A stretch of DNA of 64,000 nucleotides, taken from the NCBI GenBank assembly GCA_037178625.1, contig CM074131.1:2914001-2978000 (forward strand), read 5' to 3'. Under the pieces are notes generated by a model. That model was given only the letters and a program-made list of their open reading frames with translations. It was not told where the DNA came from and searched no databases. Position 1 is the stretch's first letter, and every line of letters begins with the position of its first letter. Positions 8,965 through 18,915 of this stretch are shown here, one piece after another. The stretch comes from Skeletonema tropicum. Its lineage: Eukaryota; Bacillariophyta; Thalassiosirophyceae; Thalassiosirales; Thalassiosiraceae. The position numbers were made by a program, and so were the translations under genes.

Positions 8965-10071
8965 TTACAAATAAATCTTTGATACGGCATCATTGAAGCC
9001 TTCCAAAAGTGATGCAACACCTAAGTCGGCCATAACATTGGAATAATCTGTAACTTCCTCACTGTCAGACACTCTACTGTAAATGAAAATATTGTCGTCC
9101 ATATCTCGCACAATTCTCAATGCACTATCGACATAGGTAGTTCTCAACACAGGACGAGGCACCTCATATGCATCAATGTTATCTTCAAGTACCTTTGACA
9201 AATCTCTTGATTTGAGCTTGGCATTATCACCATCCAGAAGATTCCTCAAGATTGGGATGTTCGAACCTTTAATTTCCACGGTATCCATGTACAACTTCCA
9301 ATCATCTTTATTTTCCATCGACAGGGGTGTCGCATCAGCTGTACTTACGATAGCTCCATCCACAGTTAGAGGCAAACCTCCCGAATACTTGACAAAGGGC
9401 AAAAAGTCAGAAACAAATGGGACAGCTCCAACTTTTACTTCAAACTCATTTGTTAGCTTCCCATCACGAGATATGACTTGTCGAACTACACCAATGGTTG
9501 AGATTGCAAGTGCAGCACGATGCATTTCACAAAACCAGTTGTATTGATCCACCTCAGCTTGCGTACTGCAGGTAGATCGTCCAGCTAAAAAGAATGGAGA
9601 CGATCGGAACAGCTGATTCGTTGAATAGGTAAGCTCCCAAGTACCTGCAAGGTAGGATGGTAACGTAGCACCGGTAAACTTATCTGTTTGCTTGGGCTTG
9701 TTGGATTCCAGAGTTTCGACTAGACTGGCAACAGTTTGTTTTTGAGAAGCACTGGCATACTGGCCACGATCGGTAGACGCAGCAACCCGAAGGATAGAAT
9801 TTTGCACAGCCATGATATCAATCGATGGTTCAGGCTCTAATTGCGGTTGCTCTGCCTCTTCAATGTGATCCTCAACCACAGCAGTACCGCCAACTGCAAA
9901 CTGTGCCTCGAGTAATGATCGCTGAAACTCGTAATTGTCTTTCGATTGGTTGAGACATGTGCTTGTCGCCAGAGATGACGACATGCACATAGGTGAAGTA
10001 GTGAACGCCGCAGACGGCGCCGCTACTGCACAGAGCGCAAGCAAGGCTGCAGTGATTTTTGTAGAGGCCAT
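8965..10071 (-). CDS. Plastid-lipid-associated protein / fibrillin (PAP family)
   Basis: Structural or lipid-binding protein of plastoglobules and thylakoids. The 368-residue protein opens with a signal peptide (KITAALLALCAVAA) ending PSAAFTT, a variant of the diatom ASAF targeting motif, so plastid import is likely. Residues about 85-160 carry the fibrillin hallmark: a helix with LVETLESNKP, then LPSYLAGTWELTYSTNQLFR. The beta-rich body follows, with NEFEVKVGAVPF and a late RIVRDMDDNIFIYSRV strand typical of the family's end. It is convergent with PGS1 (83 bp apart) and divergent from CRY-DASH (200 bp), suggesting a shared promoter. Which fibrillin subfamily it belongs to is not clear. Confidence 0.85.
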   Translation of the reverse strand: MASTKITAALLALCAVAAPSAAFTTSPMCMSSSLATSTCLNQSKDNYEFQRSLLEAQFAVGGTAVVEDHIEEAEQPQLEPEPSIDIMAVQNSILRVAASTDRGQYASASQKQTVASLVETLESNKPKQTDKFTGATLPSYLAGTWELTYSTNQLFRSSPFFLAGRSTCSTQAEVDQYNWFCEMHRAALAISTIGVVRQVISRDGKLTNEFEVKVGAVPFVSDFLPFVKYSGGLPLTVDGAIVSTADATPLSMENKDDWKLYMDTVEIKGSNIPILRNLLDGDNAKLKSRDLSKVLEDNIDAYEVPRPVLRTTYVDSALRIVRDMDDNIFIYSRVSDSEEVTDYSNVMADLGVASLLEGFNDAVSKIYL

Positions 10072-10271
10072 GGTTACTACTACTCCTACTTTATTTATGT
10101 TGCCATGTGCGTGTCTTCATTCTATTCATCATTCATTATGGTATCTGTTCAAGAGGCGATGTTGCACTCACTCAGCATTTTTTGGCGCGGTCTGACTCAT
10201 CGGCATTTTTTGCTCATGCTTTTTGCACTACGATATCCACAACTCACAACGGCTCACGAAACATCAACACA
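10072..10271. promoter_or_regulatory. Shared divergent promoter, fibrillin / CRY-DASH
   Basis: Only 200 bp separate the two start codons, so both promoters must lie here or overlap the 5' leaders. Both neighbours encode probable plastid proteins linked to light. Co-regulation by light is an inference; I see no motif that I would name. Confidence 0.5.
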
Positions 10272-12327
10272 ATGATGACACAGAAACTTCGACAATACAA
10301 CTTAGTAGTATCACTAGTGATCTCCGCTGCCCATCTCTCCCTACCGGCTGCTGTATCTGCATTTACTCTCCCAGCTTCGACCAAAGGCACCACCTACAGC
10401 ACTACACGAAGAAGAAGAAGTTATTACAGTTCTTCTTCATCAGCGTTACAAATGAGCACAACACTCAACATTCAATGGTTTCGTCAAACCGATCTACGTC
10501 TTCATGACAATCCTGCTCTTTGTCGTACAGTTGATCTATCACTCGGGAAGACACAAAAACAACCAGTGGGAGCAGCGGCGCCTACAACCAAAGCTTCTTC
10601 TGACGGCATCCTTCCCGTGTTTGTATTCGATACCGAGCGGATATACGGCAGTGATACTCGAAGTGATTTAGGATGTAGAAAGTGTGGTCCACGACGAGCA
10701 CAATTTGTATTGGAGGCGGTCGCCGATTTGAGGTCGAATTTGGAGAAACGTGGTAGTGGATTGATTGTTGCGGTCGGTACGCCAGAGAAGGTGCTTGCTG
10801 AGATTGCCGATGCGGCCTCGCCATCTTCATTGAATGTAGTTTGTCAGGAGGAGGTTTGTTCGGAAGAGCTTGCGGCGGACAAGGCGGTACGATCTGAGCT
10901 TGCAAAGAAACTGAAGAAGTCTGGAAAGTTCAATTTTGAGACAGTTTGGGGATCGACCATGTACGATCCTGATTCTTTGCCATTTGACGGAGATGTCTTT
11001 GGAATCCCTGATACTTTTACTCCATTCCGAAACAAGGTTGAAAAGGCATGCAAGGTTGGGCAACCATTGGATATTCCAAAGGACGAGCATTTGGCCCTTC
11101 CAAAGGATATCAAGAGTGTTGTGAACCAGTCACAATGCTCACTCTCGTACCTCCCGACACTCGCGGAGTTGGGTTACAATGCCGATGACATTGAGAGTGT
11201 AGAGAGCGTTGACTCTCGCTCTGCCATGCCAGCCAACTACAAGGGAGGTGAAACATTTGCCCTTGCACGTGTCAAAGATTACATCTGGGATAAGGATCTT
11301 TTGAAGATTTATTTCGATACACGGAATGGGATGATAGGGTCAGACTACTCGACAAAGTTTGCTCCATGGCTTGCTCATGGAAACGTATCGCCACGGTACA
11401 TTGCCAGAGAATGTAGAAAATACGAACAAGTCCGCGTTGAGAACAAATCAACATATTGGGTAGTGTTTGAGCTGTTGTGGCGTGATTACTTCAAATTCTT
11501 TGCCAAGAAGCATGGTGATGGCATCTTCTATCAGAACGGTATTCTTGGCAATCGCAGTCACAACAACAAGCGCAAGTGGGGAATGGATAAGAAGCAGATC
11601 CAAGCATGGAAGGAAGGTATGACTGGTTACCCCCTGGTAGATGCCAACATGCGTGAGCTGGCAGCAACTGGGTTCATGTCAAACAGAGGTAGACAGAATG
11701 TTGCCTCGTTTTTCACCATCGATATGAACATGGACTGGCGCTTTGGCGGGGACTACTTCGAGGAAACGCTGTTGGACTATGACGTTCACTCTAACTGGGG
11801 CAATTGGTGCTCAGCTGCTGGGTGAGTTAACAGTTTGATGGACTTGCACCTCTTTTTCTTGCTTGTTATTCTTCTCGAGGAATCCAATCTCATTCATTTT
11901 TTCTTTCCTCTCGATCTACAGTATGACTGGTGGCAGGTTGAATAGGTTCAACATTGTAAAGCAAAGCAAGGATTATGACTTCGGCGGTGACTACGTGAGA
12001 CTGTGGTGTCCTGAGCTGGAAAATGTACCTGATCAATACGTCCATGAGCCCTGGAAGATGAGTGAAGCATTGATGGAAGAGTGTGGAGTAAAGATTGGGC
12101 CTGGGCGTGACTACCCCTCACCCATCGTGAACCCGAACGTTCAACCGAGAATCATGAACAATGGAGGTGGAGGTCGTGGTGGGCGCGGAGGTCGTGGTAG
12201 AGGAGGCAAGCAGGGTGGAAGAGGTAATGGAAGAAATGGTCAGAGAAGAGACAACAATCCAAACCGTGGCAAAGGCCAAAGGCAGGATATGAAGAGTCTC
12301 AAGGTCGGAACCTACAAGTTCGACTAA
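10272..12327 (+). CDS. CRY-DASH: Cryptochrome DASH (photolyase/cryptochrome family)
   Basis: Blue-light flavoprotein that repairs cyclobutane pyrimidine dimers in single-stranded or looped DNA. Exons are 10272-11821 and 11922-12327; the 100-nt intron (GTGAGT/TACAG) sits between ...CSAAG and MTGGRLNRFN and restores the DASH core. An upstream in-frame ATG at 10107 exists, but the start at 10272 gives a clean signal peptide ending VSAF, a plastid-targeting motif. The photolyase domain begins LNIQWFRQTDLRLHDNPAL. FAD-site segments include FAPWLAHGNVSPRYI, MRELAATGFMSNRGRQNVAS and DYFEETLLDYDVHSNWGNW. After FNIVKQSKDYDF and LWCPEL comes a Gly/Arg tail with many RGG repeats (about 12160-12270), a nucleic-acid-binding extension. 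It is convergent with the PIF1 gene, with 30 bp between the stops. Confidence 0.93.
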
Positions 12328-12357
12328 GATAAAATTGCTATGCTAATGAAAAATATG

Positions 12358-15300
12358 CTACACATCAAAAGTTTCGGTGTCCTCCGTAGGCTTGAAATAG
12401 TTCTTGATGGCTTTCGTCCCCTTGTCAGCAGACCCGATCCTTGTTGCAGGTAGATCTGCACCCTTCAAAATGTCAACCAGATCAGTGCAGCTAAGTGCTG
12501 TGACTCCTTTCTTGGCAGCTTCTTCGAGACGTTTTGCCCCCGGATCCACTCCTTTTATGACGTAATGAGTCTTTCCTGATATGGACGAAGTTACTTTTCC
12601 TCCAAACGACTGAATAAGCTCCTTCATTTTGTCCTTTCCAAGCTTCAACCCACTCCCGCCTCCCAACTCGGGAAATAAACCAGTCAAGCAGAATTGCTTC
12701 AAGAGGAGTTTATCTGGGATCGTTCCATCATCGCCAGGCACAAACATTCTCAATGAAGCGTTGCCAGCTACACTGGGTGAACTAGACACACTTGCATCTA
12801 CGTCTTGTTTCAGCGGCAATGTATTTACAAACTCCCAAGTGTGGCCATCGCGCTTGTCTCCACCTGGGCAAGCAATATACCATTTTCCTCTATTGCTGTT
12901 TCGATTCGATTGTATTTGCCTCACTACACACATGCGGCCACATTTCACACAAGGCGTGTTTTTGTGGGTCGTGTTCATCACTTTCTGTCTTTGCAATTCC
13001 TCCTTCGCACAACGGTCAAACTCGGCGATTGTATCTCTCCATGTCGACGTGTACGGAGCACCGCTACCATTCAACGACGAATAAAACTCCCTCACCTTCT
13101 CAGATGTTTTGATTTCATTCGGTTTGAAGTTCTTCAGAGTCATACTCTCCAAATCTTTCCCACGCGAGCAGGCTACGTAGGCCTGGCCTACAGCAAAACA
13201 GTCCACCAAGTTCACCAGAAGGCGTTCAATAGTCAATCCTTGAGACTTGTGTATTGATATAGCCCACGCGAGTGTTAAGGGGAGCTGCCAACGAGTCGCT
13301 TCACCTACTCCTCGGTATATTTTAGTGAAAGGCTGTGGTCTGATAACTCGCTCACGGCCATGGGTAAATTGCACGAAGGGCAACTCCCGAACGTCTGTCG
13401 CCAGCACGATTTGCATGTCGTCAAGCTCTTCCTCTAACCAACTTTGATGTGTGATACTTTCTGTTACCCTCTTCACTAGCTCAGGATCTACCTGAGAGAA
13501 GTCATAGCTTTTCATCCTTTTCTCCTTCTCCTCTTTGGTAGCTTCTTTAGTAGTCTCTTCCTTTACCTTTGTTGCCTCTGCATGCGGTTTCATTTCCTTA
13601 TCACTAGAACTAGCATCATTTTGTTTCCCTTCAGCCTTTTTGGCATCATCTTCTTTCTCCTTTGCTTGCTTATCTTGTTCTCCTCCCATGCTCATTTCCC
13701 TTTCCTTTTCCTTCCGCCGTATCAACTCTTCTTGGACTAGGTAGCAGTATCCTGCTGCAGGGAAGAATCCCTTTATCACTCCTCGGCTTCCATTGGCCAA
13801 CTGCTGTTTCAAGTCAAGATTCCACAGTAACATGACTTGTGCATCATCTCTCATTTCATAGAAATTACTCACACGACAACCTTTGTCGAAGAATGTCTCT
13901 TGTGCGTATTCCGTCAGGCGCTTGTAATCACGTTGTAGTTCAAGCCGAGCTTCTCGAGGTGCCTTCTTTATCAAGGATAATGTGTGCAGTCTTGCTAGTC
14001 CTGCAATCATCTCTTTATTCTCCATATGTTTGTTCAAGATACGTTCCTTGACTTCGAAATCAAAATCAACATCGTCCTTGGATACATAAGTGACAATTTT
14101 ACCTGGCAGCTTTTGCAGTTCCTCTTGGTTTCTGTTATCGACCACGTAGTTTTTGCTGTGAAGTTCAGTTGGAACAATGGAATCACCATAATCAATGATT
14201 GGCTCTTGTAACTGTCGTAGTGTATCTGAGTGTTTCGACACCAACACTTTATCTCCTTCACGCATAGCGTTCAAAAAGCTCAAGAGGCCACCATCCGCTT
14301 GCCGATGAACTTGCTTCAATTCTATTGTGTGCAAACCGAGCTTGCGCCACGCAACACTCTCGAATGCGTATGCGCCCTGCCTTCCAACTTTCAAGTCATA
14401 ATCAATTTCTGTCAAGTTTTCACCTTCCATCAGTACATCGAACCCATTAGGGACAGGTGCCAGCTGATAGAAGTCCCCTACAACTATCAACTGCATGCCA
14501 CCAAAAGGAGGAATGCTTCCGAGCCCACTGTATTCATCCCAACGCAGTTTGAGCATTGTATCACTTAATGTGTGTTTCTTACCAGCATCCAAGGGAATAC
14601 CAGCAGCCGCTTTGATTTGTTTCACTCTATCCTCCACCTGACTGTAACATCGAATTATCGAAATCATGCACTCCAGACAATCAAAGGTTTGTCCATCCAG
14701 CATACTGATCTCATCAATCAATAATGCTTCCGCGTTTCTAATTTTGTCCCTCGAACGCTCTTCCCACATCCTGTCAAAGTCTTCGTAGTAAGACCCAAGA
14801 TGATAATTTCCCCACGAATTAATCGTCACACCACCAACATTGATCGCAGCAATACCGGTGGGAGCTGTAACATGCCAATTTTCGCCTCTCTTCCGTCCCT
14901 GATCGAGGATCCTCTTAGTAACCCAACTCTTTCCAGTTCCAGCTTTTCCCGTTAAGAAAATATTGTTTCCTTCGGATGCCAATTGGATAGCTTTTTTTTG
15001 GAGTGGATCATAAACTTCTTCTTCCTCTTGTTCGGAGGATGCTTTATTATCACCGGATGATGATGATGATGATGAAGGTTCATCGTAGATTGGACAGATG
15101 TCCAGTTGGTGTTGCAGCGAGTCTTCCATATCTTCATAGTCAATGTTGTCATCATGATCAATGACAGTGGGGTACCGTGGTGGTCGCTTGTTTGCTGCCA
15201 ATGGCGCAGGTTCCGGTGCACGCACTCTCTTTTTATTATTGGGAATAGTATTATCTTTCATCTCTGCGTCGTCGTCATCATTATTTTGTGTCAAGTCAAA

Positions 15301-15666
15301 CACTTCTGGCTGATGCTGCTGCTGCTGCGGTGGCGGTCGAGGGGATGGAGTCATCTTCATTTGTCGAATTTTGAGAGCACGTTTGCGATTCTCTTCCATG
15401 CGCCTTCGTTGTTCGGGTGTCAGCCCTGCTGCCACCTTGCTAGAAGGAGTTGCAGCCGCGGTTGATGTGGCTGTAGCAGCCGCAGCTGCAGGTGGAGCAG
15501 AGGTCGAAGTATGACGTGATATAAACGCCTGCGCTTCATCACGTGTCTTGAAGCTCTTAAAAATAGCTCCGCTGAATCCGGCTGTCTGTGCTTTGCACTC
15601 ATCCCACGTTTGAAATATCCCAGGTGCCCGTCCTTTTGCGACTGCGTACCATTTTGTTTTTGCCAT
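12358..15666 (-). CDS. PIF1-family DNA helicase fused to RNase H1 hybrid-binding, GRF and BRCT domains
   Basis: A single 1102-residue frame with four modules. Residues 1-52 form a hybrid-binding domain of RNase H1 / caulimovirus type (KWYAVAKGRAPGIFQTWDEC, then GFSGAIFKSFKTRDEAQAF). Residues 55-215 are low-complexity. A PIF1/RecD-like helicase follows: Walker A GKAGTGKS 240-247, LLIDEISMLDG about 315-325, and late motifs QLPLTLAWAISIHKSQGLT and GQAYVACSRG. A charged Lys/Glu insert splits the helicase C-terminal part. Residues 906-945 form a GRF zinc finger (CVKCGRMC...GKWYIAC...HTWEF). Residues about 991-1068 resemble a BRCT domain (FGGKVTSSISGKTHYVI). The tail holds KAIKNYF, loosely like a PCNA-binding peptide. 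It probably acts on R-loops or fork structures in the nucleus. Domain calls are strong; the role is inferred. Confidence 0.88.
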   Translation of the reverse strand: MAKTKWYAVAKGRAPGIFQTWDECKAQTAGFSGAIFKSFKTRDEAQAFISRHTSTSAPPAAAAATATSTAAATPSSKVAAGLTPEQRRRMEENRKRALKIRQMKMTPSPRPPPQQQQHQPEVFDLTQNNDDDDAEMKDNTIPNNKKRVRAPEPAPLAANKRPPRYPTVIDHDDNIDYEDMEDSLQHQLDICPIYDEPSSSSSSSGDNKASSEQEEEEVYDPLQKKAIQLASEGNNIFLTGKAGTGKSWVTKRILDQGRKRGENWHVTAPTGIAAINVGGVTINSWGNYHLGSYYEDFDRMWEERSRDKIRNAEALLIDEISMLDGQTFDCLECMISIIRCYSQVEDRVKQIKAAAGIPLDAGKKHTLSDTMLKLRWDEYSGLGSIPPFGGMQLIVVGDFYQLAPVPNGFDVLMEGENLTEIDYDLKVGRQGAYAFESVAWRKLGLHTIELKQVHRQADGGLLSFLNAMREGDKVLVSKHSDTLRQLQEPIIDYGDSIVPTELHSKNYVVDNRNQEELQKLPGKIVTYVSKDDVDFDFEVKERILNKHMENKEMIAGLARLHTLSLIKKAPREARLELQRDYKRLTEYAQETFFDKGCRVSNFYEMRDDAQVMLLWNLDLKQQLANGSRGVIKGFFPAAGYCYLVQEELIRRKEKEREMSMGGEQDKQAKEKEDDAKKAEGKQNDASSSDKEMKPHAEATKVKEETTKEATKEEKEKRMKSYDFSQVDPELVKRVTESITHQSWLEEELDDMQIVLATDVRELPFVQFTHGRERVIRPQPFTKIYRGVGEATRWQLPLTLAWAISIHKSQGLTIERLLVNLVDCFAVGQAYVACSRGKDLESMTLKNFKPNEIKTSEKVREFYSSLNGSGAPYTSTWRDTIAEFDRCAKEELQRQKVMNTTHKNTPCVKCGRMCVVRQIQSNRNSNRGKWYIACPGGDKRDGHTWEFVNTLPLKQDVDASVSSSPSVAGNASLRMFVPGDDGTIPDKLLLKQFCLTGLFPELGGGSGLKLGKDKMKELIQSFGGKVTSSISGKTHYVIKGVDPGAKRLEEAAKKGVTALSCTDLVDILKGADLPATRIGSADKGTKAIKNYFKPTEDTETFDV

Positions 15667-15914
15667 GCTGAAGTCGGGCGTCGGGTAAGTATTTTAAAAA
15701 TTAGGTAGATACTTTGGTAATTCTCTTGTAATGGTGCCACTGTCGACTGCAACACGGTCGTGTGGGGGCCGACGGGGCTTGTCGAGAGGGTTCAATGCAT
15801 TGATTTGATTTGATTTGATTCATTTGAATCGGATTCTTCTCTCGCATCAGCGAAAAGCGAAAAAAGTGTGTGTGAAACAGAGAAGCAAGACCAAAAAAGA
15901 TGGACATCTCAATA

Positions 15915-16085
15915 CTACATTTTCCAGAACAAATGTTTTTGCCCGCGCGTGTGGCGTTTTCGTCATACCATCCGTCATTTACGACCCCTTTCAGATCTAA
16001 TAGTCATTTCTACGTAGGAATAGTACAAGCCCGTAGAATTCTGAATTCGAGCATACACATTACACGAGATGACATGAACCATGTC
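15915..16085 (+). repeat. Left terminal inverted repeat of Tc1/IS630-like element
   Basis: Matches 18565-18739 in reverse complement. It includes GCCCGCGCGTGTGGCG and TCATTTCTACGTAGGAATAG, and ends around ATGACATGAACCATGTC. The ATG proposed for the accessory gene lies at its inner edge. Confidence 0.88.
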
Positions 16086-17202
16086 ATCAAAGCGTCCGGC
16101 GGGTCCATTGAGGAGTCGGAAAAAGGATCGCCGGCTCATAGGGGGAGCCAATAATATTAGATACAACAACATTAGTACACAGATGTCGTCTGCCCCGCCC
16201 TTGGCCTCGCCAATGGGCAAGAAAGATGACGGTATTTCCATCTCATCCGGATCCGAATCATCCTCCTATCATTCCTCTATAGGGAAATGTGGGCCAGAGT
16301 TGATGCAAAGAAAGCGGCAAGGGAAAAGGCCAGAGAAAAAGAAAGATTAAGAAAATCTAAAGAGAGTGAGAGTCTTTCATCGGCCGATGTTGATTCGCCG
16401 ACCCCATCAGTAGAACTTCTCCCCTCCCCTCATGCCTCGCCGAGCTGCAATGATAACGATGACGATGGTGCCGCCGCTGGTGCAGATTCCAAACGTCCTC
16501 CCACAAGGGAATACGTCCTCCCAAAGTTGTGAAGATTCCATCTCCCACTATTCGAAAAATTTCTCCATCTCTTCAGTCTGCTATTGAGTCAAGGCTTGCG
16601 GCAAAGGAAGACATGACATCTACTACGCATTCAGCAGATAAACTCCTCACAAACATGAATACTCTCTCGGAAACAAAGCTTCTATCGTTGAAGCAGCGGC
16701 CAAGTGCAGTGATCCACTAAAACGTCGTGCTATGACGGAAATTCCGACCAAAAGATACGCACAGAAGACAAAAAAGTCGGTGATTGCAGCGGCCATGGCA
16801 AAGGCCTGGGTATTGATGAACGAGCTGCTTCAACATGATAATTTCTTGACGAGGGCATTGGAGAGAGAGTTGGCAGTATTCACCACAATTGTAGAGAACT
16901 TTCAACTGTATTGTTTGGCAAAGTTGGACAAGGAGAAATATATCAAAAAAAAAGGTTGCAAGGCAGTGAAGCTATCATCGGATAAGTTGGATCGGGAGTA
17001 CAATAAGTTTGGAGGGAAAGCGATTTCTTTGCCATGTCCGAAGTGCAGCCATTCACTCTGCGATAAAGAACCTGATTTCGACGATAATGCGAAGGTGAAT
17101 AAATCAATCACCAAAGCTTGGAAGGCAAAGAAGAAGCACTTGGAAGAGTTCAATTGTGCAGTACTCCGGACGCTTGAAGCGCTTGAATTAGGCTATGCAT
17201 AG
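16081..17202 (+). pseudogene. Transposon accessory gene with a Cys cluster, frame-broken
   Basis: Coding signal runs through four overlapping frame segments (16081-16350, 16287-16531, 16529-16720, 16732-17202), so at least three single-base shifts have accumulated. The N-terminal half is basic and Ser/Pro-rich (SSKRPAGPLRSRKK; KAAREKAREKERLRKSKESE). The C-terminal 156 residues are helical and end near a Cys cluster LPCPKCSHSLC that may bind zinc. I do not recognise the family. Its place inside the TIRs, facing the transposase, suggests a transposition cofactor or DNA-binding protein; this is inference. Confidence 0.6.
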
Positions 17203-17266
17203 TTTCTTTTGAACTAAATTCATATGATTATACATCATTTTTTGTATTATTCTACTTCATGAATAA

Positions 17267-18360
17267 CTAGTTGTCAGGAAATCCTACGTGTAGAAAGTAT
17301 CTACGGAAAGATCCCATACTTCCGATGATGAGATTAATCCGATTCACCAAAGCATTCACATCTTCCATTTTGTCGCCACCCATCTCAAGAATGGTGTGTA
17401 TGGTATTGAAGACATACTCAATAGATCCGTCACACGACCATAAGGTGCTCGAAACACGACTTGATGTCCAGCATCTTCAATCAAGTTCAGGATGATGAGG
17501 TGTTTGTGGATATTGAGATTGTCTAATGTGAAAAGGAAGCTCCGGTCTAGGTAGTTGTTACCAAGGAAGTCGATCAAATCTTCCATGAAGCAATAGAACC
17601 AATGAAGATCTGTCCCTGCTTCTGTGAATTGTTTATGGAAAGAGATTGGGTTTTGATTATCTCCAGATACGGCCATAATCAAATTGGTTCCGGGTCTCCC
17701 TTTTTGTAGCTTCCTCTTAAATTACATCGGAACTCTCGGGCCACCTTCCCGTAAGAGCGGTCCGTCGACTCGAGTTTGAATTTTGCTTCGTCAATATCAA
17801 TAATGGATGCCGTACTCTCGCCTGCGACACCAAGGGGGTACGGTTCTTCCCAATACATTTTGCGTTTGAGTAGATTCTTTCGTGAGTATGCCTCTTGTGA
17901 TGTCGACGACGCAGCTTTTCGGGAGAGACCTAGCCGCTGTTCTCCTCGATATATTTGTGAGTCCGAGTAGGGCTCAACAGTCGGGAATCTATTGGAGAGA
18001 TAAGCTCTAACCTCGTACAGCCTTGCATGAGGCCTTACCATCCGATACAGGGCAAGCTGAAAAAGAGCCTCCCCATCAATCTCCCGTGTCGCGGCCTTGT
18101 TGCCGGTTTTGCGCTTTGGTAAGATGTTCCCCAACGTAACATACTGTCTCAGCCACCTTCTGCAAGTCTGCAGTGAAGAGAACTTCTTTTGTTCCGTAGG
18201 CGCCTCAGAACTGGTGTCTTGACGGATGCAATTCCGTTCCCCCCCATGATCTTCTTTTGGGTAGGCTCTTCCGCCACGGCTAGCATGTTTATGATCATCT
18301 ACTCTAGAACCCCTCATCCATTTCAGGACGGCCGCGATCCTATCGCTGTCACTGGCCATG
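17267..18360 (-). pseudogene. IS630/Tc1-like DDE transposase, frame-broken
   Basis: I take the start at MASDSDRIAAVLKW (18360). The N-terminal third is helical (CRRWLRQYVTLGNILPKRKTG), a likely helix-turn-helix DNA-binding part. The catalytic triad segments are visible: SIIDIDEAKFKLE (first Asp), LFTLDNLNIHKHL (second Asp) with AGHQVVFRAPYG, and DGSIEYVFNTIH (third acidic residue), the last in another frame. Two frame changes are needed: one at AAAAAGGGAGACC near 17700, the other near 17440. It therefore cannot be translated intact without frameshifting. Family assignment is strong. Confidence 0.85.
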
Positions 18361-18564
18361 ATGATGAGACATAAACTCGGCGATGTGCAGATTTGATGAG
18401 ATGTGTAGCGTAAAATTTGCAAAGTAGCCGACGAGACTTAATCAATGACAGCGGCCGCCTATGACTACTACGACCGATCAACAACACAATGAGAGGAGTC
18501 TCCTGTCAATACTTAGGATCTTTCGGCGAATGGATGAGCTAAAATAGGGATAGCAGCGGCTCTA

Positions 18565-18739
18565 CAGGGCCGACATGGTTCATGTCATGTAGTGCTTGTG
18601 AAATTGCCGTTGAGCTTCTACGGGCTTGTACTATTCCTACGTAGAAATGACTAATTGATCTAAAAGGGGTCGTAAATGACGGGTAGTGTGACGAAAACGC
18701 CACACGCGCGGGCAAAAACATTTGTTCTGGAAAATGTAG
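18565..18739 (-). repeat. Right terminal inverted repeat of Tc1/IS630-like element
   Basis: Reverse-complement partner of 15915-16085, with the outer ~120 bp most alike. The inner part diverges and carries a short insertion relative to the left repeat. Confidence 0.88.
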
Positions 18740-18915
18740 TAATGAGTCTGTCTGCGCGTATCCGTGCGCCCGCTGGCTTGTTCTTCCCTCCATGGAATAT
18801 CTGTCATTGGTCCATCCACGACGCCGATGCATGCCGAGAGGCCCAAGGCATTCCAATGCTCATCTGCGCTCATAGCACACAACATATTTTGCAATAACAA
18901 ACTGAAACAGCAACC

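Larger units (their letters stand above)
15915..18739. mobile_element. Tc1/IS630-like DNA transposon with long terminal inverted repeats
   Basis: A 2.8 kb element flanked by TA (15913-15914 and 18740-18741), the target of the Tc1/mariner/IS630 superfamily. Both ends begin CTACATTTTCCAGAACAAAT and stay closely similar for about 175 bp. It holds two convergent genes: a DDE transposase on the minus strand and a Cys-motif accessory gene on the plus strand, with 64 bp between their stops. Both are broken by frameshifts, so this copy is dead. Long TIRs and a second gene are unusual for classic Tc1/mariner elements. Confidence 0.88.

Noticed and set aside
12629..13257. Several overlapping plus-strand open frames opposite the PIF1-fusion gene
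   Set aside because: Antisense shadows of a long, clearly conserved coding region; no family resemblance.
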